From contig CAMXCT020003668.1 of the NCBI GenBank assembly GCA_947184155.2, positions 562,501 through 626,500 on the forward strand: 64,000 nucleotides of DNA, written 5' to 3'. The translations under genes and the position numbers were made by a program. Each line of letters opens with the position of its first letter. The first letter of the stretch is position 1. The notes under the pieces are model-generated. The model had not been told where the DNA came from, did not search any database, and saw only the letters and a list, made by a program, of their open reading frames with translations. Below, piece after piece: positions 32,068 to 42,352 of this stretch. Source of the stretch: Cladocopium goreaui (Eukaryota; Sar; Dinophyceae; Suessiales; Symbiodiniaceae).

Positions 32068-32195
32068 ATCTATCATTTTTTTTTGATTTTACCGTATTCT
32101 GTACCCGGTACCTTGTTTTTTCCACACTATTCTGTAACGCAAATTTGTTTGGGGGGGGGGGGGCCTCCCCACACTAATCAGTAACCTACATTACT

Positions 32196-32669
32196 CATAA
32201 AGCACGGGGAACACAGCTGTAACTCTGGACAGATGTTCACATGGCTTTGTCTGAAAATATGGAACCCCAAAATCCCACTGGGTGATAATCATGTTTCCCT
32301 ACAAAAAACAGAACCATTTTGGGGGATAATTATCCCCATGTCCAAACCCGCCCAAATCATATAATGTTGGTTACAACGGTTACAACCCAACTGAATTCCC
32401 ATTAAATATCCATTCTATCCTCTATCCCATGAAATCCCTAATTAAGTGCAATAAAATCAGCCATGTTTCTTCGTTAAATCCCGCTGATGTCAACCGTCCA
32501 TGGAGTCAGTCAGCCATCTCGGCTGATCAGACTATGACATGTGTCACCCCAAACAGGATACACAGGTAGATGTATATATACATATATACATCTAGATATA
32601 TGGTTTGTGGCTAGACAATGATACATGCATAAACGCATCTTCACCTATCTATCTATCTATCTATGAAAG
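32196..32669. other. Unique spacer
   Basis: AT-rich; a TATATACATATATACATC microsatellite at 32570-32600. No coding signal. Confidence 0.35.
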
Positions 32670-32745
32670 CACCAGCCAGGCTGTTGCGTCCTCGATGCCG
32701 CCACCGGATACCCCGACCTTGGCGGCTTGGCGGATGGTGTTTTTT
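32670..32745 (-). CDS. Candidate exon, strand uncertain
   Basis: A GC-rich patch. The minus strand reads TIRQAAKVGVSGGGIEDATA then WLVLS; the plus strand is also open (CCVLDAATGYPDLGGLADG). Minus is preferred only because the other exon candidates of this interval are minus. Confidence 0.28.
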
Positions 32746-32999
32746 TCCATGGATCCATTCATTGAATTAGCATCTTATCATGTGGAAACGATCCCAAATT
32801 TGTGGATAACTGGATAAATTAGCATCTAAACTGGATATTATTTGTGGATAACTGGATAAATCATCCCAACTTTATAAAAACATCGAATTAGCATCTAAAT
32901 CCCTCATGTGGTTAAATGGTCGGGAATTTAGGTCAAATTGAAAGGAACCCACCTGGACCCAGGATGGACGGGGGGTCAGCAGTGACCTTATTTTGGCCT
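32746..32999. other. Intron-like AT-rich spacer
   Basis: Repeated TTAGCATCT and GTGGATAACTGGATAAAT words; nothing else. Confidence 0.35.
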
Positions 33000-33065
33000 C
33001 CCCCAATAAAGCGTCAAGGACCCGGTTTCCTTCCGGGGCGCCCAGCGGCTTCGGGGCTGCACGAG
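33000..33065 (-). CDS. Candidate exon, strand uncertain
   Basis: The minus strand after CCTGCAG reads VSRAAPKPLGAPEGNRVLDA then LLGEAK. The plus strand after TCAAG reads DPVSFRGAQRLRGCTRDLQG. Both are GC3-rich and have AG acceptors. Certainly not typical of the AT-rich flanks. Confidence 0.3.
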
Positions 33066-33353
33066 AGACCTGCAGGGGCTGCTGAATGCCAAGGAGTTTG
33101 TGATGTGTAAATCATATCCCAAAAACAATGGCAATAGCCCTAAGATATCTGCAAATCCTGTGGTTGGTCATTGCCATCTTCTCCAATTGAATGGGATAAT
33201 TCGGTATGTTATATTATAGTTTGTAATGATCATTTATGACCATTTATGATCATTTATGCTAGCTTGTTGCTCTAACACGTTAACTTTAGACCCCTATGTT
33301 ACCTTAACTTTGACTTTGTGTTAGCTTAACTTTGACTTTCTTAACTTTTTATT
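33066..33353. other. Spacer with TTAACTTTGACTTT repeats
   Basis: CATTTATGA repeats near 33228-33260 and TTAACTTTGACTTT words at 33300-33350 lead into the inverted-repeat unit that follows. Confidence 0.5.
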
Positions 33354-33689
33354 TGTGTCACCTTGACTTTTTACCTGCGTCACCTTAATTTGTGCCTTTG
33401 TCACCGTTGGGTGGGGGGTCTGGAGGGTTATAAAATCACCCCAAAATGGGCCTATGTGTGTCCTCCGAAAAGCTCAAAATTCTGGTAGCTAGTGAACCCC
33501 AAAATAGCTGGTAAATGGATGTTCATCCCACTAAAAATGTATCTATAGGTATTGACCCATACCCATATAAGGTGACACAAAACGCGGTTCCCCACCAGAA
33601 TAGGGTTTGTGTCACCGACTTTGTGTCACCTTAACTCCCGGACTTAAGGTGACACAAATTGGCTCATTTTGGGGTCATTTTGGATCAGA

Positions 33690-33794
33690 TACCCTCTGGT
33701 TATGTCAAAATAGCTATTGAAAATTGCCATTTATAGTGGATTTACCCATTAAAAATGGTGATCTTCCATAGCTATGTTAAATTACCAGAGGGTA
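33690..33794. mobile_element. MITE, CCCTCTGG family, complete copy
   Basis: TA-flanked CCCTCTGGTTATGTCAAAAT left end and TATGTTAAATTACCAGAGGG right end, with the CATTTATAGTGGATTTACCC core. Confidence 0.8.
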
Positions 33795-34181
33795 GATAGA
33801 GTGTGAGGATGAAGTCCGTCTCGACATAGCCGGGGACTGCACCCGATTGAGCATTGACGGTAAATCAAACTGACTAGCATCCGATCATTCCCATTGCACT
33901 TTCAAGAGATGAGATCTTATCTTGCAAAACAATTGAACAATACTCAGGTCATATTCATCATTATCATGAGAAGACCAAGCCAAACTAGACTGCAAAGGGC
34001 AAGTTGGGCGCCTGGGCAACGGATAAAGTGTTGAGACATGGGTGCCCCTCAGAGAAAGAACACATGGGACGGACATCATCCCTGGAGATGATGAAGAAAC
34101 AGGGCTGACTCCCTTGGGGCCACCTTACAACATGGCCGGCGGGCTGGCCGAAGGCAATTAAATATCCCGGATTTGCTCAAA

Positions 34182-34626
34182 TTAAGCTCCACTACACTTC
34201 TTCAACAACTTGGTCAGACCTTCCAGAAGCATTTGTTCAGTCTGCGTGCGTTTTGTTGTTGCTGATCCGCCAGCTCCACCCCGCAGCCAGTGTGAGCTCT
34301 GCGTGAACCTTTCAAAGCTGGCTTTGTGTTCATTTCTTGGAAAACTTCTTGGGATGGCGGTTTCTTGGTGGTTGCTCTTTTCTCCGCATGTTCTTTTGCT
34401 GCAGCTCAAAACTCCGAACAGAACGACTGACAGGTCTCTGCAGCAAGACAGGCAAAACCATTGCAGGCATTTGCGAGCCTGGCTGAGCATTGTCACCTCT
34501 TCCGATAGCGAGTTGCCACTTGTCGGCCCGCGCAAACCAAGCAAAGATCTTGTGCTGGGGGTAAGCCCAGAATATTGTGCGGGTCATCTTAGAACCCTTC
34601 CCAGATCCCCCACCAGACGGTGACAA
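34182..34626 (-). pseudogene. Degenerate coding-like stretch, unidentified
   Basis: GC-balanced sequence open on the minus strand in two overlapping frames. One begins MSPSGGGSGKGSKMTRTIFW and the other ends RTQTEQMLLEGLTKLLKKCS. A frameshift may join them. Its 5' end overlaps the inverted repeat of the 1.3-kb unit, so it may be coding cargo of that unit. No domain is recognised. Confidence 0.3.
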
Positions 34627-34655
34627 AGGTAAAAGTTAAGGTGACACAGAGGGAG

Positions 34656-35047
34656 AAGTAGGCTGTAAAGAGACCCCTCCAAAACGTGGTAGAGCTACAC
34701 CCTAATATATATATATATATATATAGATATAGATATATAGATATATAGATATATAGATATATAGATATATAGATATATAGATATATAGATATAGATATAT
34801 ATATATATATACACATATAACCACCAAATATGACATGGAACTATCCAACAATAGGGCCGGCCATGCTTTGGAATGCAGGTAAACTCAAAAATGCTTTCCC
34901 GTTTGGAAAATGATCTACAAATAATGGTCGGCTTGGAAAATGATCTGCGTTCGAGTACCCAACAAATATGGAAAATGGAGGTTTTAATGGGAAAACCATA
35001 GGAAAACCATAGGAAAACCATAGGAAAACCATAGTTCACCTGGTTTA
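34656..35047. other. Spacer with (AT)n/GATATA microsatellite
   Basis: ATATATAGATATATAGAT at 34705-34815, then CCATAGGAAAA repeated four times at 34988-35030. Confidence 0.7.
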
Positions 35048-35142
35048 TACCCTCTGGTAATTTAACATAGCTATTGAAAATGACCCAGTCGAAATAGTGG
35101 ATTTTTCCCATTGAAAATGGTGATTTTCCATACCAGAAGGTA
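35048..35142. mobile_element. MITE, CCCTCTGG family, shortened
   Basis: TA then CCCTCTGGTAATTTAACATA at left; at right GATTTTCCATACCAGAAGG TA lacks the ATGTTAGTTTA block. Confidence 0.7.
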
Positions 35143-35555
35143 TTTTTTACTGGGCACCATGGAGAACTCTTGGATGTTGCTAGAATTCAAAGAATTCAAT
35201 TCTTCCAGGCCACCGTACTGGTTTTTTTTTGACGAAAAAAGGGGGGATGGCATTGGAAGCCCCCAAAAGCCCCATTGGCAAGCCCCAAATGCCTAAATCC
35301 AAGAGCGATGGCGGCTAGCTGGGGGTACAGTTCCACTGAGTCTTGTGGCGTTATTTTTTATAACGCTAGTTATAAGAATTATGTGTTCCAACCTATGAAG
35401 GTTAGAATCCCATACTTATCTTCATTAATCACCATTAATGGCCATTAATAGCAATTGGTAGCCATTACTGTAATAGCAATAACCATTCACAGTTCATATT
35501 AACCAGTTATTTCTACAGTTCTACCGTATACCCATTGACAAGGCCAGGCTTGCAC
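35143..35555. other. Intron-like spacer
   Basis: ATTAATGGCCATTAATAGC words near 35430-35470. A 26-bp exon-like patch on the minus strand at about 35295-35322 (LAAIALGF, GC donor) is too short to call. Confidence 0.3.
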
Positions 35556-35616
35556 CCTGAGCCGTACATTGCCAGAAAGAAACCACGCCTCTGGAAGAGC
35601 TTTCGCTTCTCGGAGC
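35556..35616 (-). CDS. Candidate 61-bp exon
   Basis: The minus strand has a strong pyrimidine-rich acceptor (CTTTTTCAG|GCTCC) and a GT donor (CTCAGG|GTGCAA). It reads SEKRKLFQRRGFFLAMYGSG. This is among the more convincing short exons of the interval. Confidence 0.4.
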
Positions 35617-36424
35617 CTGAAAAAGTGGATTTAAAAATCTGGGGTAGGGGGTGTCTTGCATTGTTTAGTCGAAAAATCAGGTTTTGAACATTTTAAACGA
35701 TTTGGGTTTTGGGCGGTATCTTTTTTTTTGTTTAAACCCATTCCAGTGTAAAACCCAAGAACAGACAAAGGGGTTCGCCACCAAATGGTGGGAAGTTTGC
35801 TGCTGGAAAAAAATGGGTACGCACAAACCACATGGTGAATCTATATGAAAAGCAACACCTGCTATCTTTTCATGAGTCTTGTCCCTACTATAGGTGTGGA
35901 AGAGTTGTAAACCTAACAATGTCAGAAATCCTTCCCATGTTACCTTACCAATGCCTAACGTTTGAGTACCTAAACATTCCATCAGCATGCAAATGAATCC
36001 AGTATCATCTATGTAGCTTTGAACTTGACAGTGCATGCAACACTCATTCCAGGTAAGGTGATAAAAGGTGTTGCCACTATTTTACCAAGAGTAATGCATT
36101 GGACCCCCAGAAACAATTAATTGATACTTACTACAGTAAGAATAATAGCAATAATGACAATGATAGTAATGATAACAATAACATTTCAACAACAAAAATG
36201 ATACTATAATAATAACAAGTATAATGATAGTAATCATGGTAATAATAATGATAATGATAATGATAACAATATAGAGACACATGTGATACTGATGAAGGAT
36301 CAAAGTCAAAACACCCCCATTTTTGGCACCAATATCCCCCACCTTCGCAGCCCAACAGCTGTGATCGGACGATTTCCCCATGTTTTGTTCAATCCACATG
36401 TCAATTCCACAAATCCATGGAAAG
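35617..36424. other. Unique stretch with ATA/ATG microsatellite
   Basis: AATAATGATAATGATAATGA-type repeats at 36125-36280. A 119-codon minus-strand frame (35677-36036) is not recognised and its composition is non-committal. Confidence 0.4.
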
Positions 36425-36532
36425 TACCCTCTGGTAAACTAACATAACTATGGAAAATCACATTTTTTTCTGGGAAAATCCACTATTTCTATGGCCATTT
36501 TCAATAGCTGTTTGTATGTTTACCAGAGGGTA
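36425..36532. mobile_element. MITE, CCCTCTGG family, complete copy
   Basis: TA-flanked CCCTCTGGTAAACTAACATA left end and GTATGTTTACCAGAGGG right end, with core AAAATCCACTATTTCTATGG. Confidence 0.82.
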
Positions 36533-36594
36533 ATCATCCAATTCCCCAGGATTCCCATTTCCATGGTAACCCCATAACGGCGACCTCTTCCATA

Positions 36595-36635
36595 GAAAGG
36601 CTGCGCGGTTCTTCTTGGGGTCACTTGCTCGGTAC
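36595..36635 (-). CDS. Candidate 41-bp exon
   Basis: The minus strand between GTCAAG|GTACCG and GAAGAG|GTCGCC reads YRASDPKKNRAAFLWKR. The plus strand is also open. Confidence 0.3.
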
Positions 36636-37577
36636 CTTGACTGGGCAAAGGAGGCCGTGGTGTGTCTTGTGAGAGTCTTTGTCAAAATGTGCATATGTCT
36701 TGCCCTTTACATCACATGAATACATGTATAGATATATATGTATGTATATGTATGTATGAACATTTGACTTAAAAATATTGCCTTATATATATACACATAT
36801 GGTTGTATATATGTTATATATGTATATATGGTTATATATATATACACTTGTAATGCATATATACATATACCCAGCTCCGCAAACCACTGGATGATGGTAT
36901 TATTTATTGGGGAATGTTATCTCACAGCATCACCCAATGAGCAAGTGGCTCATACATGTGTATAATATGTATATATATATATAGAAAATCCCAGCTAGTC
37001 CATTACCCACAGTTAAGAAAAAACATGCGATACGCATTCAAGGAGACTTCTTGTTTGTGGTTGAATGTGTTGGTGCATCCATGTATTGGTTGAAGACATT
37101 GTTTGAATACCAAGACCCAATATGAAAAATCTGCTTGGTTCCCTTGGTCCTACCACTAAATTTAGAAAATGCAACGAGAATGGAGACCCACAAACTTGGA
37201 GGGGCGTAGACTTAGAGACACATCAGTGTGGGTGAAAATGGTATCTGGAAAAATGCTGAAGTCTGCAGAGACTCTTAAGTCGATCTTGTGTTTTGAGTTC
37301 TCACTATCTAGACACTACTTACAGGCGTTCATGCTGGCAAAATGATGAAAGCATGTGCCTAGCTGCAGACTTAAGATTTCCAAGTGCCTGAGCTACGAAA
37401 AACTGATTTTGCCACTGCTTCACAATTCATTGTGACGTGCTTGTTGCCAATTTCAAACAGTCCAAAGAATCTTGGTGTCAATTGAGATCATGATCCCAAA
37501 TTTAAAATCTTTGAAACTTCTGAAACCACCAATCAGAATTTCCCCTCGGTTTTTGGAACTTGTTGGATCTCTTTTTT
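36636..37577. other. AT-rich stretch
   Basis: (AT)n/GTATAT microsatellite at 36725-36990; the remainder is unique with no recognised feature. Confidence 0.4.
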
Positions 37578-37661
37578 CCCCGGAAATCCGGGTTGTTCGC
37601 GGCGCGCCATTGGACTTTCTCGGGCTTCTGGAGCAGGTCGCCAGGGTCCATGAAGTAGGAC
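37578..37661 (-). CDS. Candidate 84-bp exon
   Basis: After acceptor CCTTCAG|G the minus strand reads SYFMDPGDLLQKPEKVQWRA then ANNPDF in GC3-rich codons, ending at a possible GA donor (CCGGG|GAAAAA). Strong contrast with the AT-rich flanks. The protein is not recognised. Confidence 0.42.
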
Positions 37662-39206
37662 CTGAAGGATTTCGACAGTGACCAGAGTTGACAATAATCT
37701 GATGTGAGGGGAATTTGAAGTTGAGACTTTCCTTCAAACCAATTGGTTTGAGGAGGATCATTGAAGTGTAGTAACTTTCCTACCATTTCACTTCTTTTTC
37801 TATGATTACTGTTGGAATTGTGGAAGCCAGCTCAGCACCTAGAGCCTAGTGGCACCAGCGGACTAGTTCGATTGGGGTTCCATAAACCCACAAACATCAT
37901 TGCAATTCCGTAGAAAAAACACGGAGGATGTGAAGACGAGGTGAGCATTTTTTTCATGATCCGCAATGGTTCTTTTACAGGACAAAATGCTTCCCCAAAT
38001 GTAGAAGGAAACCTTTGGAAATGTACTGGTTTTTGTCGATAGATCTAAACATCAAGGATCATCTTACAGCCAATTGCTGAGTTTTCACCTACCAATCGCA
38101 GCCATTGGTTGAAAAAAGAACGACTGGACTGATGCTATTAAGTCTGGACATGGACACGCCAACCTTCAAAGGTACAGAACATCATCCAGCGATGCCTTAC
38201 AACCAAACCCAAAATTATCAAAACTTAATCACTTTGGGAATATAAGTTGATACTAATTTCCATAATTAACCCAATTAGCAGTTGGGGAAAGTAGTGGATT
38301 TAAAAGCGTTTTGATAACCACCAGGCTGTTTTTTGCCCAAATTTTGGTCCCGGATCAGGACACCAATTTTGATCCTTTGTCTTGATGGCCGCACAAAACG
38401 CTATGGAAAATGGCCCATAGAAATAGATGGTTTACCGAACTAAAAATTGTGATTTTCTATAGCTATGTGAAATTACCAGAGGGTACATAATGATACACAC
38501 AATGTGGGTAAAACAATGTCATCCACCATCCCCCAAGTCGTCACTATTTTTATAGGTGATAGTCTTAGCATTCCAAAATGGGTGGATGACATTCCAGAGC
38601 TTTAGTCCTACCCCTCGGACTGGGAATCAGGCTGACCCCACCACAATCGACATGACCCTGCGTCGAACGAGAGCTTAAACCTGACCAATCGCATGGATTG
38701 ATTGGTACAACCACAACGGTGGAGTGTCATAGGATTGATGGTCTGCAATTACAGTATCGGGAATACGTAAGAAAATAAGGAATTTAGCCGCAAAAATTGG
38801 GATGAAACCATTTTATTGGGATATGATGGGATACACTAGGATACTGTATAACTAGGAATTGTGGGAAGTGCTTTGATATCCCAAGGTAGTTGCTAATTAC
38901 ACGGGGGGTGCAAGATCTTTCTTCGGTTTCTTGAAGACACTATGTGGCATTTTCTGCCACTGAAAACACCATCCAATTTTAGGGGGGCAAATCTTAAACC
39001 ATACCCAAATGGTCCCAAATGAAGGTAATGAAGGTTTCCTGAAATGGTGCTACCATTTTAGACTCGACTTTTTCATGAAATAAACCATCCAGCTATGGGG
39101 GAACCCCCATGACTCCATGAAATCTCCAACATCCCCCAAAAATGGGCGATTAACCAACGTCAAAAACGCAAGCTTTTTTCTTGAACCACCCAACAAAAAA
39201 ACAAGG
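37662..39206. other. Intron-like stretch
   Basis: Holds a truncated MITE (about 38400-38485, right end TTACCAGAGGGTA) and a CATGAAATAAACCATCCAGC block near 39075 shared with 22990. A 47-bp exon-like patch at about 38630-38680 (minus, GHVDCGGVSLIPSP) is too short to call. Confidence 0.35.
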
Positions 39207-39337
39207 TACCCTCTGGTTATGACTAACATAGCCATGGTATAGATGGCCCATAGAAATAGATGATTGTCCCAGCGAACGAAACCTCCATTTAGTTTGGGGA
39301 TTTTCCATGGCAAACTGTTAGTCATAACCAGATGGTA
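39207..39337. mobile_element. MITE, CCCTCTGG family, TTATGACTAAC subtype
   Basis: Begins TACCCTCTGGTTATGACTAA and ends GTTAGTCATAACCAGATGGTA; same subtype as 18739-18861. Confidence 0.75.
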
Positions 39338-39379
39338 TTTCAAAAATTACTTCACTTCGAATGATCCCCACCATGGCAT

Positions 39380-40680
39380 TTATACAGTTTCTTACTGGCA
39401 AATCTTCTGGCATTCTATCTGACATATCTTCTGACATTCTATCTGGCATATCTTCTGACATTCTATCTGGCATATCTTCTGGCATTCTATCTGGCAAATC
39501 TTCTGGCATTCTATCTGGCATATCTTCTGGCATTCTATCTGACATATCTTCTGGCATTCTATCTGGCATATCTTCTGGCATTCTATCTGGACATATCTTC
39601 TATCTTCATTCTATCTGGCATTCTATCTGGCATTCTATCTGGCACATTCTATCTGACATATCTATCTGGCATATCTATCTGGCATTCTATCTGCAATATC
39701 TCATGGCATTCTATCTGACTATCTGATCTATCTGATCTTCTTGCATTCTATCTTAATTTCTGACTATCTGGGCTTCTATCTGGCATCTTCTGGCATATCT
39801 TCTGGCATATCTTCTGGCATATCTCTGCATTCTTCTGGCAATCTTCTATCTGGCATATCTTCTGGCATTCTATCTGCATATCTTCTGGCATTCTATCTGG
39901 CATATCTTCTGGCATATATTCATCTGACATATCTATCTATCTTCTTCTGGCATATCTGCATCTCTGGCATATCTTCTGGCATTCTATCTGGCATATCTTC
40001 TGGCATATCTTCTGGCATATGTTCTGGCATTCTGGCATCTGGCATTCTTCTGGCATTCTATCTGGCATATCTTCTGGCATTCTATCTGGCATATCTTCTG
40101 GCATATCTGTTCTATCTGGCATATCTTCTGGCACTCTATCTGGCATATCTTCTGGCATATCTTCTGACATTCTATCTTTGGCATTCTATCTGGCATATCT
40201 TCTGGCATCTTCTGGCATTCTATCTGGCAAATCATTCTGGCACTTCTATCTGGCATATCTTCTGGCATTCTAGCTGGCATCTATCTGGCTTCTGGCATAT
40301 TTCTGGCATATCTATCTGGCATATCTTCTGGCATTCTATCTGGCAAATATCTTCTGGCATTCTATCTGGCATATCTTCTGGCATTCTACTGACATATCTC
40401 TGGCATTCTATCTGCATTCTATCTGGCATATCTTCTGGCATTATATCTGACATATCTTCTGGCATTCTATCTGCATTCTATCTCTATCTTCTGGCATATC
40501 TTCTGACATATCTTCTTGGCTTCTATCTGGCATATCTTCTGATATCTTCTGACATCTATTATTTCTGACATTCTTTCTGGCATTCTTCTGACATTCTTGG
40601 CATATCTTCTGACATTCTTTCTGACATTCTTTCTGGCATTCTATCTGGCATATCTTCTGACATTCTATCTAACATCTTTT
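39380..40680. repeat. TCTGGCATTCTATCTGGCATATCT minisatellite
   Basis: A 10-12-bp theme (TCTGGCATAT, TCTGGCATTCTA, TCTGACAT) repeats for 1.3 kb, increasingly irregular to the right. Long frames (SGISSGILS, MPEDMPDR) are translations of the repeat. Confidence 0.9.
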
Positions 40681-40685
40681 CTTCC

Positions 40686-41040
40686 CGTTGAGGTCCGGCA
40701 GTGCCCACTGGGATCTGCCCACGGTTGAGGTCCGGCAGTGCCCACTGCGATCTGGAAGTCGCGGTTGAGGTCCGGCAGTGCCCACTGGGATCTGGAACTC
40801 GCGGTTGAGGTCCGGCAGTGCCCACTGGGATCTGGAAGTCGCGGTTGAGGTCCGGCAGTGCCCACTGGGATCTGGAGCTCGCGGTTGAGGTCCGGCAGTG
40901 CCCACTGCGACCTGGAAGTCGCGGTTGAGGTCCGGCAGTGCCCACTGCGATCTGCAACTCGCGGTTGAGGTCCGGCAGTGCCCACTGGGATCTGGAGCTC
41001 GCGGTTGAGGTCCGGCAGTGCCCACTGGGATCTGGACTGC
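40686..41040. repeat. 40-bp GC-rich minisatellite, about 9 copies
   Basis: The unit is CGGTTGAGGTCCGGCAGTGC plus CCACTGGGATCTGGAACTCG, with GGGATC/GCGATC and GAACTC/GAAGTC/GAGCTC variants. All three minus frames are open (LPDLNRELQ-like words), a by-product of the 40-bp period. Confidence 0.9.
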
Positions 41041-42171
41041 GAGGAGGAGGCGGCGGGTGAGGAGGCGGAGGAGGAGGAGAACAGCTCGAACAAAATCTAA
41101 CAACCCTCACCTGGCAGGTGGGGAAAAACACAAAAATCCACAAAAAATCTATCCGAAGACTCCTAAGTCCCAACGTCTTCGTATCTTGATGAATCACCAA
41201 CAAAAAAAGTCTTAAAACGCAACAAAAATTGATCCCCACCTCCTTGATTCTCCGCCATTGCTCCGCACACCTCATGTCTGATACATATCGGCTACGTACA
41301 TTGAGATATTTATTATTATCTATATTATACATAGTCTCTATGGTTATAATATTAAATATGTTTATAGACCATGGTCTACCACATAGATGTACATCTCATA
41401 TATTATATGATATGATACAATATCATAGTATATTATACAGAGAGGGAGAGAGAGACCATGTACATATCCATGCAGTATGTACGCATCTGTGTGAGCGAGA
41501 TAAGTTGAAAAATTGGAGTATCACTGATGGGATACCACTGATGCAACCAACAAGAACCAGGATTTTATCATGACGTTTGGGCAAGTGACCATTGGTTTAC
41601 CAATGTTCTTGATTCCCGTGCTTTTCTGAATCCTATCCTTGGATTATGAGTTCCGAGTCACTTTAAGTTTCACTGGTGACTTGCTGGTTCCGGTGCCTAC
41701 ATGGCTATCCTTGTAGATGACTGGCAGTCGGATAAAACCCAAGTTTTGCGGTGAAATCCAACTTGGGGTTGCGGTTGACACCCACTTGGTTTTTTCCAGA
41801 GGCCCGAAGGTCATGACACGTGACCCTCGGGACCCTCGGCCGATTTGTTTACCCTAACTCAAGAAAAACACACTCATCAGTTGGCTATCACCCCAGTTGA
41901 GTCCTACTTCACCTCAGGGACAGTCGTTGCAAGCCACAACTCTAAGCATAGCCAGATCCCCTAAGGTCCTTGGCCCAAGCCAACCGCAAACCGCGAATCA
42001 CTAATTTCAATCTGCTTTCCAGTCACTAGAATGGTGCCATATTTTTGGGAAACTTCACTAGAATGGGGCCACAAAAAATGGGAAACTTGCTCTACTACTA
42101 CTACTGGAGTGGCCAACTTGATCAACGACTGATCAACTGATCAACTGATCAACTGATCAACGGCTGAGCTT
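41041..42171. other. Unique stretch with minor low complexity
   Basis: GAGGAGGCGG run at 41040-41080. TGATCCCCACC at 41230-41240 repeats 39362-39372. AT-rich 41280-41450; TGATCAAC repeated four times at 42119-42162. No exon is recognised. Confidence 0.35.
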
Positions 42172-42352
42172 CAAACAGGACCAGCTGCTGGCGAATTCAA
42201 AGGCATACGTCTCATTCAAGTCCCGCTCCTCCAGAATGGCCACGGGCAGGTTGGACCCCTCTTTGGAATGGGACCTCGAGCCTCCCCCCGAAAAAAGTCC
42301 CTGGTTCTGGGACCTGAAATTCATGTTTGCCCTGGTTCCGGACATCATTTTT
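42172..42352. CDS. GC-rich exon candidate, strand unresolved
   Basis: Plus reading: CAAACAG|GAC acceptor, GTGAGT donor after CAA at 42352, encoding DQLLANSKAYVSFKSRSSRM and WDLEPPPEKSPWFWDLKFMF. Minus reading: AATTTCAG|G acceptor near 42327, encoding SQNQGLFSGGGSRSHSKEGS and NLPVAILEERDLNETYAFEF. Both are open throughout, GC3-rich and spliceable; comparative data are needed to choose. Confidence 0.4.

Larger units (their letters stand above)
27484..32195. mobile_element. 4.7-kb satellite island bounded by 30-bp inverted repeats
   Basis: The left boundary 27484-27513 (AGTAATGTTGGATCCTGATT then AGTGTGGGGA) matches the reverse complement of 32166-32195 at 27 of 30 positions. Inside are an A/T-run tract, a ~269-bp satellite, a 55-bp satellite, a diverged return of the 269-bp satellite, and a 21-bp minisatellite. 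A 16-base G run precedes the right repeat. No transposase is seen and no target duplication could be identified, so the transposon status is inferred from the inverted ends only. Confidence 0.55.
33354..34655. mobile_element. 1.3-kb unit with related inverted ends
   Basis: The left end (about 33354-33442) has TGTGTCACCTTGACTTTTTA, CCTTTGTCACCGTTGGGTGG and GGGGTCTGGAGGGTT. The reverse complement of about 34580-34655 has TGTGTCACCTTAACTTTTAC, CCTTTGTCACCGTCTGGTGG and GGGATCTGGGAAGGGTT. Further GTGACACAAA words lie at 33568-33655. A family-2 repeat (33492-33575) and a MITE (33690-33794) are nested inside. No target duplication was identified. Confidence 0.4.

Noticed and set aside
27454..32205. 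CATAAA as target duplication of the 4.7-kb island
   Set aside because: The left copy lies about 25 bp outside the inverted repeat while the right one abuts it, so they are not equivalent.
39318..40568. Frames of up to 275 codons with SGISSGILS or MPEDMPDR repeats
   Set aside because: Translations of the TCTGGCAT minisatellite.
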